Shown: piece by piece, positions 49,721 to 62,753 of the stretch
Layout of the letters: the number at the start of each line of letters is the position of its first letter
Numbering within the stretch: position 1 is the stretch's first letter
Origin: Crotophaga sulcirostris
Taxonomy: Eukaryota; Chordata; Aves; Cuculiformes; Crotophagidae
Assembly: GCA_013397455.1 (NCBI GenBank)
Contig: VYZB01000194.1
Location: 1,050,646 to 1,114,645, forward strand
Reading direction: 5' to 3'
DNA length: 64,000 nt
Position numbers and translations under genes: made by a program
The notes under the pieces: model-generated
The model's input: the letters and a program-made list of their open reading frames with translations, nothing else
Told to the model about the DNA's origin: nothing
Database searches by the model: none

Positions 49721-52700
49721 CAAAACATGTAATTCCCACTTTCCCTTTCCATTTTTGTTAACTCTCACTTTAATGGACTCTTGCTTGCACTTGGCTCATA
49801 ATATCAGTTCCTATAATCTCTCTTTCTAGCATACCTTTGCTTTCCATCATGCTGAAGTGCACCCTTTGGAAACATGCTTAATGTAAAATGCTGTTCAATT
49901 AACTACCACAATACAAACAATATTTCTAACAATGACATCCTTTAAAACAGTATTCTGAAGATTGGTTATATAAGAATTAGCATGTTTTTCCTCCATAAAT
50001 AAATACATTCATTTTCTTTTTCTAATAACTGCCTGATATGAGGGCAAAAATATGTATTCTTCCTCTTTATCGGTCTGTTATTTATGTAAATGAACCTCTT
50101 CTGTGTCACTATGTACATTAAATCCCACTTCAAATTAACAGGTTATGCCGACACAGCTGAGAAAAAAAATGATTTCAGGAATATCTGAATATTTATGAAT
50201 TCAAAATCACACCCACTGTAATATGGTGTCTTGTTTGGCTTTACCCTATTATTCATTTTCAAGAACTTAACATTACTGACACTTCTATCTTGACTTTGAA
50301 GCATTTGCAATTGGAAGAATGGACTTAATTACAACTATCTGACAGTATACTGTAGCACAAAGAGTCTAACTAGAGCAGTACAGTTAAAAATATGTGTGCA
50401 GCAAGTCAAAATCAAGAGCTCAAAAAGAAATCTGTGCACCCTGGAGGCAAGTGTCTGAAAATGTGATAGTACAAATAAAATATCCTTGCTCTATGTGCTA
50501 GTTTCCAGTCTTTTGTACCTCATCCTACAGCAAGACCTAAGAAAAAGTCACATACTTTCTTCCAGTGTTTCAGGAAATGTTTCTGTCTCATTATTTAGAA
50601 ATCAAAGATGGTTCTTATATGACTGAACACTAAGATTTATACTTTGCTATGTAGATGTGTTCAGTGTGAGGGCAGGGGCATTGCATTCTCAACTTCAGCT
50701 GAGAATGGTTAAGGAAGGGCCTAATTACTTCTTCCAGGTGAATGTAAAACTGCCCAATGAAATCTTTGCTTATATCTTCTACTTCTACACTTGACAGTAT
50801 GGTTTATCCCTCATTTATCTAAGTAATGAATGTTCTGTTTATGTTCAATTTTGGCCCTGCTGGGCTGGGTGCCTGCTTGCCACTAAAGGCATGTGCCTCC
50901 TCTGGAATGTGGGATAGTAACATTCTATCTAGTCTTGTGTTTCTAACGTGTTAAATCAACATTTCTAAAGTTTTCTTTTGTAGAGAGTATGGAATCCTTG
51001 CAGAGTAATGGCAAGCTGGTCAGAAACCTTTCCTTTCCCCTGAAAATTCACTTTCAGGATCCCGTACATGCCATTACTTAGTTACGACCAATCACCACAG
51101 AACTTTGATTGATATGTGTTGTCTTGAAAGAGAACAATTTATTCAAGATATTTTAAAAAATGGACTAAAATTAAAATACCCTTTGCATTAGATCACTGCA
51201 AACTTGACCTAGTTTATGGGGATTTGAAGTTACGTTTCTGATTTTGTTTAGCTACAAGGCTTTTGTCTGGGACGTAAGCAATTTGAAAGCTTTATGTATT
51301 TCAGACTCACTTTTATCACAGAAGCTAAGCAATTAGCTTAAGAATAAAATCTCATAAAACAACTTAGAGATGCAATCTTTGAAAATATTCCCAAAGACTT
51401 GGAAAGTATTCCAGCTCCTAAATTTCCTTTCTGGAAGACACTCTAACACTAAGGAGTCTAGAAATCTGAGGTCTGCATTAGATAAGAATCTTCAAAATAG
51501 CTTTCAATTAAGATTTGATTTAAGAGTCTTGACAAGATAACAGGAAAAGAAACAACCTACTCTGTCTTATGTAATTACCTTGTCAGTTGTTGAGTTTTGC
51601 CCTAATGGACATCCATTCTGAAATGCAAGTTGTGAGATGCTGTATCTACCCATGACTTTTCTGATCACTGGCATTTGATCATATTTGGCTGTGGTGAATC
51701 ATCAATATCTACCACTGCAGATTTAACTGCCAGTTGTTTTTACTTCATCTTGGAATGAAACCCACTGGATGAATCCTTACGTGGACCTACTCTAACTTTA
51801 GTACCCGATTGACAAGACTTATATTAATCTGGGGTTTATTTACTTATATCTGATACAACATGTTTACAGAGATTAGAGTTACAGGCTGGAGATTATATAA
51901 GCATTCTTATCTGTTCTTCTTGAAGACAGAAAAGGAAAGAGGGAAAATATCCTGATGTGGTCACATTTCTTCTGATGATAGTTTGAACTCTTGAAATGTT
52001 TCCACACTTTTCTAGGCTCCAAATCGTCTAGTTTGCAAGAGCTTTTAAAATATAAATTAATCACTAGAGCAAATAATTTTCTGGGTGATTATTCTAAGAC
52101 TAACGCACTGTTGCCTTACAGCTACTCAAGCCTGGCCTTTGATGTGCTTAACACCAATACTCATGAGTTTTATTCTTTGTCTACTTCCTCTCTCCCTGAT
52201 TCCTAGCATGGGATAAGACTGACACCATTACTGCTGTGTTTTGTACTAAGGATTGTGTAGGTTTCCTTCTGAACTACCTGGTGAGTGTTCTGACTGTTTA
52301 AATAACAGGGTGATCCAGCACACTGAGTAGAGAAGAGAGAAAATTAGGCTTCATTAAAGGTTAAATCTTTTAAGGAAAAGATTTCCAGTTCACTGATTTG
52401 ATTCCATATGAAAACAATCTTATGTTCTTTTGAGAAAATACAATTTATAAATAATTCTTCATGCACACAGAAACATCTCTTTCCTAATCTAGATGCCTTA
52501 TTAACATTTTTATCCTATTCTTCACTGTTAACTGTCACATTTACATAACAGTTTTGAAAAAAATATGATAGCTGATTCTTTGTCTTTGGCTTGTGATATC
52601 TTTTTTTCATGAGGGAAAAAGATATATGCAGCTTTCTATAAATAAAAAATTGTTATTTTCTTTTTTGTTCTCATCCAGATACAAAGATTATATGACAGCA

Positions 52701-53154
52701 TGGTAATTTACCCCAGGGTTGAATCATAGAAACTTTCTTGATAACAACAAATTGAAGTAATAATTGAGGAAAATGGGAGGTTTGTGGGATTTGGATTTTT
52801 TTTATTATGTGTTTGTTTTAGTTAATCTTGTCTAAACCCTGCTGCTGATAAGACACACATCTACATGCCTGTTTTAGTTTTGGCTCCCAACAAGAGGCCT
52901 AGGTAACACAGTTTCAGTGTCATTGAGCAGAGAGCAGAGGATTTTGCTAGGTTGCAAACAGCAGATGTTCATGCATCAGACCTGCAGAATTTTGTATCTG
53001 TACATAATGACATGTTTTATTGCTTTAATTTGGGACGATAGCTATCTGGCTGACTATGTGGATAAGTTGGAGAGAACTAAAGCACATTTTTTGCAAATTA
53101 AGGAGTATGGTCATTTCTGACAACTGCCTTAATGAAAAATTAGAGATTTTTTAG

Positions 53155-53208
53155 AACCAAGCAGATTGCTGAGCGCTTCAATCCTGACAAGTTTAACGAG
53201 GCAGAGAG
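53155..53208 (+). other. Candidate 54-nt coding exon, phase-symmetric, gene unknown
   Basis: ATTTTTTAG (AG at 53153-53154) is followed by 54 nt and then a full donor, AG|GTAAGT. The frame beginning at the second base reads T-K-Q-I-A-E-R-F-N-P-D-K-F-N-E-A-E, then AG of a split codon. The peptide is hydrophilic and helical-looking, with G/C at many third positions, unlike the AT-rich flanks. Length is a multiple of three, so inclusion or skipping would keep the frame. The frame closes immediately after the donor, at TAA. Points against: the polypyrimidine tract is short, no neighbouring exon of matching phase is found within a few kb, and I do not recognise the protein. It could be a microexon of a large gene spanning the window. 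Confidence 0.35.
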
Positions 53209-54632
53209 GTAAGTTTTGATCAAGAGGAAGCTGCCTCTAACTAAAAACTTTTCTTCAGCATCTCACCCTTTTTTGCCATGTGGCAGAATCATCCTCTGAG
53301 GAACACTGTTTTACTTGCCTTTTAGTCAATGACTAAGAGATTTCTTTTTCAAGCAGATGACTTTTTTCCCTGAGTATGTGCCAAAGAGATCTGAAAGAAG
53401 ATTTTTCAGAGGTGTTCCAAAAAGGTGTTGGCAACTAGGTATAAAAATTATTGTCACTGAAACTTTGTTTTTATTCCACAATAGCATGTCAATCTGTAAA
53501 ACAGGAGTAGGGTCCACATTATAGTGTTGCAGCTTCACTGACAATGACATTAATCTCTTGTTATGAAGTAGTTAATCTATGGCGTGTGTAATTGTCTCAA
53601 AATACACCTAGATAGTATTGTAGAGACAGCATAGAATTACGTGCGTTTCTTCCAAAACTACTATGTCTCTGAAGATTTAGGACCCTATTGTTATGTGATG
53701 ATTATTAACTTTCCAACACTGTTTCCCTGGCTTGTCTCTTTCCATGTCAGCATACTAGGACATTCATTGTCCTGCTTTCTTCAATGGCCTCCCTTTTTTT
53801 TTTTAATATTAGAAAGGTATTTTTTTTGTTTGGTTGTAAATTAGTGTCTTGCCCTAGAATAGAATCCATTTAATTTTCTCAGCTAGCATCTTTTTTTTAT
53901 TAGTTATTGGAATGGAAGGAAAACCTGAAAACTCTGAAGGGCTGGAGAAGCACTAAAATATTTCTGGAGTTCCAATTCCTTCTCATTTTTAATCTGAATA
54001 ATTTCATTCAGAAACAAGGATAAAGTTTTCCTTCTGGGATTGGATTGATCCAAACAGCAGTTCATAACACTCACAATAAAAATCATTCATAGTTGAGTGT
54101 TTAAGTTGTTTTCTGAGCAACCAGAATAAGTGTTTCTGGCTTATTATGGAAAATTTAGGATAGAACTATTTGGTTGTTTGTGACACTATTTCTCCAAACC
54201 AGAGAAAACCATTCAAACTTTTGCAACTGTCTTTTCAAACAAAGGAAATCAAATATATGCAGTAAATTTTCCAACATTGTGCAATTAGAACTGGAGCATT
54301 TACTTGTTAAAGACATATCTTTATTAATACAATAATTGGGGCTTGTCATGCAAAGGCATCCATGTAGCAAAGAACTGTAGTATACTTACCATATACATAA
54401 ATTTATTTTTCCATCAAAGATGCTTCTTTCAGAATGTCATCTTGGAATATCTCAGAGTTGTCATCTAACAGCACCTGATTTTCCTTTCCTAGTATTAGTG
54501 ATGTGTTTATGCATGAAGGGAGTGTTTTTGTCAACACTTATGTTTATGTCTCTGGTTTACTGTTTCTGAGTTTTGGAAAATGGCTGTGGTAAGGTGTCTA
54601 TACATCTCTGCACCTCTCTCCCTCTTAACAAG

Positions 54633-54805
54633 GGCTATGGAATAATTTTACCTGGGCTCACCCTTTGGAAACATCAGGAATTCCAGTTTTTTGCAGGAGC
54701 AGAAACACTGATGGTGTCTGCTCCACAGATCTGCTAAAAGTGCTTGCTGAAGCTGTCCAGCAACAAACTATACTGAAGGATTTAAACTCCATACCCTCTG
54801 TGTAA
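54633..54805 (+). other. Exon-like stretch after a strong acceptor, ends in a stop
   Basis: A long pyrimidine tract (CACCTCTCTCCCTCTTAACAAG, AG at 54631-54632) precedes a frame of 57 codons ending at TAA (54803-54805). The last part reads T-D-L-L-K-V-L-A-E-A-V-Q-Q-Q-T-I-L-K-D-L, which looks protein-like and helical. A second frame is also open for about 35 codons, which weakens the case. The frame needs two bases to complete its first codon, so it does not join in phase to the candidate at 53155-53208. No ATG is present, so it could only be a terminal exon or chance. Confidence 0.18.
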
Positions 54806-57800
54806 AGCAGTAACGGCATAGTAATCTCATGTCAGTGACTTTTCTTTGGCCCCTGAACTGAAATTCACTGAAACAAAGTAAGAAACACTTAGAATGCTCT
54901 GTGATAACCATGTCTTCCATTTAAATAATGATAACTTACATTTTAATTCAAAAGGAAACCTCTTGTTTATGTTAAATGAATACTAGAAGTGAGTAATGTG
55001 AACTGTAGCATTCTAAATGCCCCTGAATCCTGCAATAAATTAAGATCAGTCTAACAATGCTTTCACAACACAAATCTGTACAAAGAACAGAGGGGTAAAA
55101 ATAACAGTAATGAGATTTTGTGCATAGTCTTCTTTTTAAACAATAAGATACAGAATATGTGGCAACTACCAATTTCATCAAGAAACTAAGCTGATATTTC
55201 TTTTGATCACCTTCCACATTTGAGGGTTTAAGCCTTAGAATCTGACACAGGTGGAAAAGGTGTCAAAAAAAGGTTTACTGAGCTAAAAAGACAATCAACT
55301 TCTGACTTCCTATACATGAAATGAGTGAGCAGACACTGTTAACTAGTTTCTCCAGAGATTCAGACCACTGCTAACTCCATAGCTAGGACTCACAGCAAAC
55401 ATACATATTCCACATTGTCTTGTCAGCTTTCTACCACAAAGACGACCCTTGGATATTTTCCTCTTTTCATTTCTTCAAGTAACATGGACATGGACACATG
55501 GACAGATTGCAAGGTAAGAAAAATAGTGCAAACAAATCTCCACATCTTAAAAAAATGAAATAATGATAGCGAATCTATTCTATCTATGAACAGATAGAGG
55601 ACACATCTGAGGACAAATTAAAAATTTTTATTATTGTAATGATTTAACTGTTTCCAAAGGAAATAAATACATTCTTTGGGGTTATTTATTTAGATAGATT
55701 TTCCGATTTCTTAAATTATACAGGTTTTGCATTCTTCTCATATCAATAAATAGATAAAAATTATTTTTTTGAATTTGAGTTCTAAGAGCATTGTTAGATG
55801 TCATGGCCACAATGACCACGACAGATACAAATAAGATAATATGGATTTGTAACTGTGAAAATGTACTAAGAGAAGTTTAATGAAATAAAAAGTTTTTCAT
55901 GCTGAAAACACTAACTGCTGAAAGTTTTAATGTCTGTGAAGTCACCACTATAACACTGGAAAGTATAGAAATATTTTTACAGATATTGTAGTACAAATTA
56001 ATTCATTTCAAACTTAAACAGGGAATGAAGAAACAAAGGACAATGTGTTTAGAGGATATAAAAAGTTAGTATAAGCAATAAGCAGAAGGACTTTAGGTAA
56101 CACGAACAATCTGGAAAGGGAAAACACTGGGAGTCATAAAAAAGTTAAAAGATAGAAGATGAAATGGAACCAGTGAGTGTAGAATTACAGGGAATATTTC
56201 AACCATCTATAAAGTTTTCTTTGAATAAAGCATATTTGCAGTGAGCAGAAGGAAAGTAAAATGGTCAAGAAATAAAAAAAAAAAAGTAGTAAAATAGTTA
56301 TGGAAAACCCAGCAGAAAAAACAAAGAAATGGCAGATCTGTTAATGCCATTTTGCTTCATAAAGGAAAGAAAAAAGCGATTAGGTGTATTTAACGTTAGG
56401 ATTTTTTGATCACTACAGTCAGTTAATTTGTTAATGGGGTTGCCAAGGAAAATATTTTACAACATAAAATCCTAAGCATTAGAATTTTTGTCATCCAAAA
56501 AAAATCTTCTCAAACCTCTGAATTAGATATTTTGTTTGGTGTCTGCATTATCTGAAACACTGGCTGCCTCTGAAGACTGCATGAGAGAGGACTGTAGATG
56601 ATTCCATCTTCTCACACTTGAGGAACAGTAGAAACCATTACGCATTTCTGGTTTTCATTTATTAGTCAACTATTTTTTAAACACTTCTTACGTACAAAGA
56701 GCCTGCCTAGAGAAGAACATAACAAAAATCTTCATTTCATAATGTGATCTACCAATATTGGATTTAATGTGTGTTCTGCAACGTGCATGAGGACATCTAG
56801 ACAAGATAAAGTTGCAGGCAGCCTGGGCTTTTTGAATTCCACTTCCTCTTTGGATCAAGTAATCTGTTAAAACAATTTGTGTACTTTAATTTTATGCCTA
56901 CAGAGTGTATTCCAGAAATGTTACAAATCATATTCATCATAATGATATTACACATTACAGCAGTTAATGATGCTTGCTTTCTTTTTTTCCCAATATGACT
57001 ATACTAGTATATTCTGAACACTCTCCTAATATGATTCAAGTGGTCTTTTACTCCTAAATTGTTCACTTTAAAATTCCAGGAGCTGGAAGTTGGGTATATT
57101 TTTGCGTATTTGTTTAGTGACTTCCACGACCAAGGATACTGATGTATGTACCTTTTAGAAGCACCTTTCAAAGCACGTATATTTGAAAGATATTAGAATG
57201 TGCTTTGGAAAAACTCAGTGAATTCTATACATGGAAACCAGACATGAGTATCTTTATCTGCCAAATGTGATTGCAACTGACCAAATTTTGGATTACAAAA
57301 GGATGAAGCTGGTTATCATGTCATGTGTAAATCTATGGAAAGAATCAGGCTGAACGTTTTCTTTCTATGACTAAAGACAAAATGTTACTTCATATCTGCA
57401 CATCCCCTTCAGTTAGACTTACAGGGGAAACTATTTCTCCTTTCTCTCCACGTAAAAATCCTCCAGGATGGCAAATCAAAGCTTCAATATGCAGGAATTG
57501 CAATCTTTTCAAAGGTACTCTGACTTTTTCCCAGTAACCTCATAGCTGTATCTTGTCTAAGTTTCCTGATTGTGAGATGCATTATATGATGCCCAGAAGG
57601 GACATCCACTAGAAGTCTGTCAATCCTTATTTTAAAAAGACAATTATTTCCATATAGTTTCATGGACTGAATCATATTTTATTTGAAAGACCATCCTTTT
57701 TTTGAGAAACTATTAAACAATTTTTATGTTTTTACAATCTGGATCTTGTCATGAAATAAAATAAAAGAAGAAATGTAATCAATAAAGTTATCTGATCAAT

Positions 57801-58415
57801 AAGGAATGTGTACTTTTTTAAATCCCCCAAACACATTTTAAATGGTGATAATCTGATATGCAGAGTAAAAGAACTATGTTTAACTGCCACAAAAATCTTT
57901 TTTTACTTCTCACAGGGTGACTTAAAAGACTTTTGTACTAGGAGTAGAAAGCAGTGATAATTCTCAAAATACTTCAAAACTACTTTTTCTCTTTTGTATT
58001 CCTATGTACGAGTGCTTGATCCCAAGGTTTAGCCAAGGTTGGTTTACATACATTTTGAAAAACATAGCACCGAGGTTGTGTCCTGCCATGAAAAAGGGGA
58101 TTCATGTCCAGTGAATGTCCTAGAAACGTGGGCTCCCAGGATACTGCTGAAACTCACAGGGCAGGGACCAGCAGTGCAGATGTATGCCTTGGACCAGAAT
58201 TCTGCATTGTTCACTTCTATCTCCTTTGCAGCCTGAAAGGGACGTTAATGTGGTGAGCGTAGTAGGTTATGAACACACGCATGGTCTAACGTGCAGATGC
58301 TGCAAATCTCTGACTGTTTTTTGGGTAAGTTTCAAAGAACTGGCTGCTTACTCAAAATCTGTCTTCAAATGTTTAAAAGGAAAAAATTGGCTTTGTGTTC
58401 CCATGTCTGGTTCCA

Positions 58416-59264
58416 GTGCAAACTGGGAGGAAGTGTCGATCTGTTAGAGGGTAGGAGGGCCCTACAGAGGGACCTTGACAGGCTGGAGAGATGGGCTATA
58501 TCCGATAGGATGAGGTTTAGTAAGTTCAAATGCTGGGTGCTACACTTTGGACACAATAACCCCATGCANNNNNNNNNNNNNNNNNNNNNNNNNNNNNNNN
58601 NNNNNNNNNNNNNNNNNNNNNNNNNNNNNNNNNNNNNNNNNNNNNNNNNNNNNNNNNNNNNNNNNNNNNNNNNNNNNNNNNNNNNNNNNNNNNNNNNNNN
58701 NNNNNNNNNNNNNNNNNNNNNNNNNNNNNNNNNNNNNNNNNNNNNNNNNNNNNNNNNNNNNNNNNNNNNNNNNNNNNNNNNNNNNNNNNNNNNNNNNNNN
58801 NNNNNNNNNNNNNNNNNNNNNNNNNNNNNNNNNNNNNNNNNNNNNNNNNNNNNNNNNNNNNNNNNNNNNNNNNNNNNNNNNNNNNNNNNNNNNNNNNNNN
58901 NNNNNNNNGGGAGACCTTATTGCTCTCTACAACTGCCTAAAAGGAGGTTGTAGTCAGGCAGGGGTTGGTCTCTTCTCTCAGGTGACCAGTGACAGAACAA
59001 GAGGACATGGACTCCAGCTTCGTCAGGAGAGGTTTAGGCTTGATGTTAGGAAGAAATTCTTCCCTGAAAGGATGATTGGCCATTGGAATGTGCTGCCCGG
59101 GGTGGTGGTGGGGTCGCCGTCCCTGGAGGTGTTTAAGAGGAGACTGGATGAGGCACTGAGTGCCATGGTTTAGATGATGGTTTGGTGTTAATGTTGGGTT
59201 ATAGGTTGAATTCGATGATCTCAAAGGTCCTTTCCAACCCTGTCATACTGTGATGCTGTGATAC
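58416..59264 (+). mobile_element. CR1 LINE, plus sense, RT to 3' end, with assembly gap
   Basis: The left part (58416-58568) translates to [10 protein letters not shown] and later [10 protein letters not shown], the CR1 ORF2 segment after the RT catalytic box. After the gap, 58909-59173 encodes [14 protein letters not shown] and [11 protein letters not shown], the ORF2 C-terminus, and the stop TAG follows. The 3' UTR contains GATGATCTCAAAGGTCCTTT then CCAACCCTGTCATACTGTGAT and a short GTGATGCTGTGATAC tail. Both visible parts are open, so the copy is fairly young. The missing 340 bases are the middle of this ORF2 segment. It is 5'-truncated and cannot move. Confidence 0.92.
58569..58908. other. 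Assembly gap (340 N) inside CR1
   Basis: A run of 340 N bases interrupts the CR1. The two flanks are adjoining parts of one element in the same sense, so the missing sequence is CR1 ORF2. Frames that appear to cross it (58291-58953 and 58547-59173) are artefacts of reading N as open. Confidence 0.99.
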
Positions 59265-61418
59265 TACAAACCAGCTGCCTGGAGTGTCTGCTTGCAGTGC
59301 ATTGACTTCTGCAAGGTTAAACTACGTATGTGAAGTGATGGAGCTAAACTTGTTAGACTACAACTATTTAGATGCCTATTTGATATGGTAATTGATAATG
59401 AAATGGATTTCCTGTGACCTGGATTCCTGTGACTACTTCCAGAAATTAAATGAAAGAAATTAATTCTATCAAATATTACATGGAAAGGTAAGTAAACCAC
59501 TGTAATTCTGTTGCTAACTGACATATTTGTAAGTACAACTGGCTTTCTATGTTCCTGACTCCCTGGTTACTTGTGTTCAGATCTGCTGGGTCTGGAATGA
59601 ATAACCCATTGTGCTATTGTAAATACAACATCTGCACAGAAATCATGGCAGAATATATTCAGAATACTTTAGAAATAAAGATTCTGAGCAATCCATCTTT
59701 GTGCTGAAAGATGTCTCATGTCTTGGAGTGTGAGAACTTTGATAATGTCACTACGTGTTTTCATCCTCTGGACACAGCACGGTGTGTTCCCAGTCCTGAC
59801 TCATATATCTGTGGTTGAACTGGAACTATTTGTCACAAACAGCTGTGATAATATGTCTTTGCTTTTCTTTGGGTATCTTCACTGCCATGTGAAGATAAAT
59901 TGCACGTCTTACCTGAGGGAAACTATCACAATGCCTTTCATAGTCTCTTTCTTTTGATCAGCCTATAAGATTTGACTGTCCCTAGATCTATGTATTTTAG
60001 GGCAAGTTATAGGATTCCTCTGCCCTAGATGGTCAATTACTAACCATTTGGCAATGGTGTCATATAATATTAGGAAAACAGTCATAACATATTTTTGGTC
60101 CAAAATGTGATCCAATGCTTTTCCTGTCAACATACTATTTTCAACTAACCCAGCATTTTCCACCAGAAAAAAAACATTCAGAGAAGATATTCTGACGTTT
60201 GCTGGAAGACAGTGCCAGATGCTTTCTCAAACAGAGTATTGCAGTTTACATAAAACCTTCATCAGCCTATTGGTTGGGATAACATCTTTAACCTGTAACT
60301 GTTTGTTAGTTTTATCCAATCCATCAAGGAAACATTTGTATGCTACATGGTGCTGCTAGCCATAACTCCATCATATAAATGAAATATATCATCAAAGTGA
60401 TGAAAACAGGTGCTGGATCTGATTCATAACGCTGATAAATATTCTTTTTAAGCATTGCAGAGCTGTAATGTTCCATATTTCCTTAGCATTTTCCATACTG
60501 TGGGCTGTGAAGGCTAAAGTTTCCCATCCAGGAAGGTAGAAAATACAAGCCTAATGAAGAATTAGAGGTGAAGTTTTCTTTAAAACAGTTTCCTTTTAGT
60601 TTGAAGATTGGTTACTGCATGTGCATTAAAAAATATATATAAAAAATCCCAGTGAATTATAGCCTAATTACCATTTTTTGAAATGTAAAGTTTCACTAGT
60701 CTCACTGGCAGTGGAGTATGGATCATTATGCGTGAAAAGGTACAATTTCCTGTAAAATATTTCTTGATTTGAAAAGTGTCTGGAAAGCTGCTTTTTATAT
60801 TCTTACATAAGAAAACAAAGTCTGGTTTACTTATACAGCTTTTTTTCTGCTTTCTTTTAGTATGTTGAAAGAAGTCAATCATCTCCAGAAGTTTAGAAAA
60901 CATGTTTTGAATGTCACTCAGCTCCAAACAGATGTATCTCTTTCCAGCATCTCCAGAAGATTTTATTCTGGGTAACAGTAGCTATCATTTGAAAACATAT
61001 TTCTTCTAGATCTACCTTCTCTATTTTTCTCTTGTTCTTTCTGGAATCAAAATAGTATATCTATCCATACACACAAGCAACAAATCTACTACAACGTCTG
61101 CTATAAGGTCTTAATTCCTCTGCAGAATATTTATTTGACCTAAGATTAATTTGGTGCTTTGTCTATCATTTTACTAAGATGTTGTGTTTAGCTCACCCCA
61201 GATCATCATAATTAATTGAGCTTGTTCTGTTCCCACGCTCCATCAGAAGTGACTTGCAGCTTATCATCCATTTCAGCAACAGGTGCCTAAGCACTCTCTT
61301 AGAGGAACAGAGCTTCTTGGATAAAAGCCAATGGTATATTCAAGCAAAAAAAATATGAACTGAAGCCTATTTTGAAAAGATACAAAAATCTATTGCCATG
61401 GCCTATCATTCCAGGTTT

Positions 61419-61436
61419 GGGGGGGGGGGGGGGGGG
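61419..61436 (+). repeat. Homopolymer G18
   Basis: Eighteen consecutive G bases stand in AT-rich surroundings, unlike anything else in the window. The run is long enough to form a G-quadruplex. Its exact length is likely to be unreliable in sequencing. Confidence 0.95.
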
Positions 61437-62711
61437 TTGCCGCCTAAACCCTGTCCCAAACACTAAAACCAAAATTCTCCCCCACAAACATTTTCACCTT
61501 TTCCATTTTAATCTACTACTATTCTGCATTAAGATACATTTCCTAGTATATTTCAATGTATATTCCAACAAATCTAATTGCATAGATAATGCAATAATAA
61601 TAAGAATAATTGTGATAATAAAAAACTGGGATGTCTGATCACTGGTTCAACAGGTTATTGAATAATAACTTTAAAATATTCTTTTGTATTAGAGGTGTGT
61701 AGACTTTGCACAGATTTAAGTATTTCCTTGAGACATCTCTGTCAAAATTAGAAAAGTTTCTGTTTATTGATGTTATTTTATTATCCAGCTAGAGAGATGT
61801 CTGGAGTGTTAGCACCACATCATGTTTCCACCTCTTTTTAATAACTCCAGATCTCAAAGGCAAAATATTACACGACTGGATTCAGTGCAGTGGCCTGTAC
61901 TACAAAATACTGAGGAACAGCCCTCAGGTCAGTGAAGACTCCTCTCTGTTTCATGGACCTGGCATTTGTTGCACTGTTGAAACTTACCTAGCTGATGTGC
62001 AAAGACAGCATCCAAATATACTTTCTCTTAGGTCAGCGTCAAGTAAAAAGTATCAGACTTGGAAAGATTAAAATTTTCCCATCCTAGTCAACATGTGCAT
62101 TTGATTCTGGGGCAACAGAATAGCCAGCTTATTCTCTAACCACACAAACAAGCCTTAGTCCTGCAATTGTTCACTAATTTTACCATACTACTTGCTGTGT
62201 AATCATTAGTGTCCTGCCAAAGATTCAAAAGCTTGAAATGCACATTGAGCTGAGTATAAATACTTCCTCAGAAAAGGTCATGTTTTTAGCCAACCCCACT
62301 GCCTGGAACACTTAGAGCAACATGGGTAGATGCCTTAAGAAAAATAACAATGGCAGAAAGATTATACAACCTGCTAACACATAAGCAACCTTATTTTTCT
62401 TTTTCATTCTATAAATCCGTACTACTCAGGGTCAAGAATGAATGACCACTGATTTCTATTTGACATCCTCTCTTCCCTAACAGACTACTGCTGTTTGCCT
62501 TTTTCATACCCACCAATTGAACAGGAGTTTTGTGTTTCCTACTCCAGAGCAGAAATGGAGAAACAAATACTTCATTTGATGTCACATAGATTCCTTAAAG
62601 ACAAAAAAAATGAACATCCACTTGAAAGTACAGTTGCTCTTGATAACATAAGGATTCAAAATTTACCCTGAAATTTGTTGTTAATGGGTAATTTTCATTT
62701 CTTTTTTCCTG

Positions 62712-62753
62712 TTTTTTTTTTTTTTGAGGGGGTGGGGGGTGGGGGAGTGGTGG
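62712..62753 (+). repeat. T14 tract followed by G-rich tract
   Basis: Fourteen T bases are followed by GAGGGGGTGGGGGG and further G-runs separated by single T or A bases. The G-runs fit a quadruplex-forming pattern if the six-G run is shared. No gene start is seen nearby. Confidence 0.85.

Larger units (their letters stand above)
49721..58415. other. AT-rich unique sequence with two exon-like stretches
   Basis: No transposable element is recognised in nearly 8.7 kb. A 12-A run lies at 56274-56285. Two exon-like stretches on the plus strand, at 53155-53208 and 54633-54805, are listed separately. All other open frames are short and without recognisable domains. Confidence 0.5.

Noticed and set aside
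58291..59173. Proteins of over 200 residues across the N gap
   Set aside because: N codons are read as open. The real sequence on both sides is CR1 ORF2.
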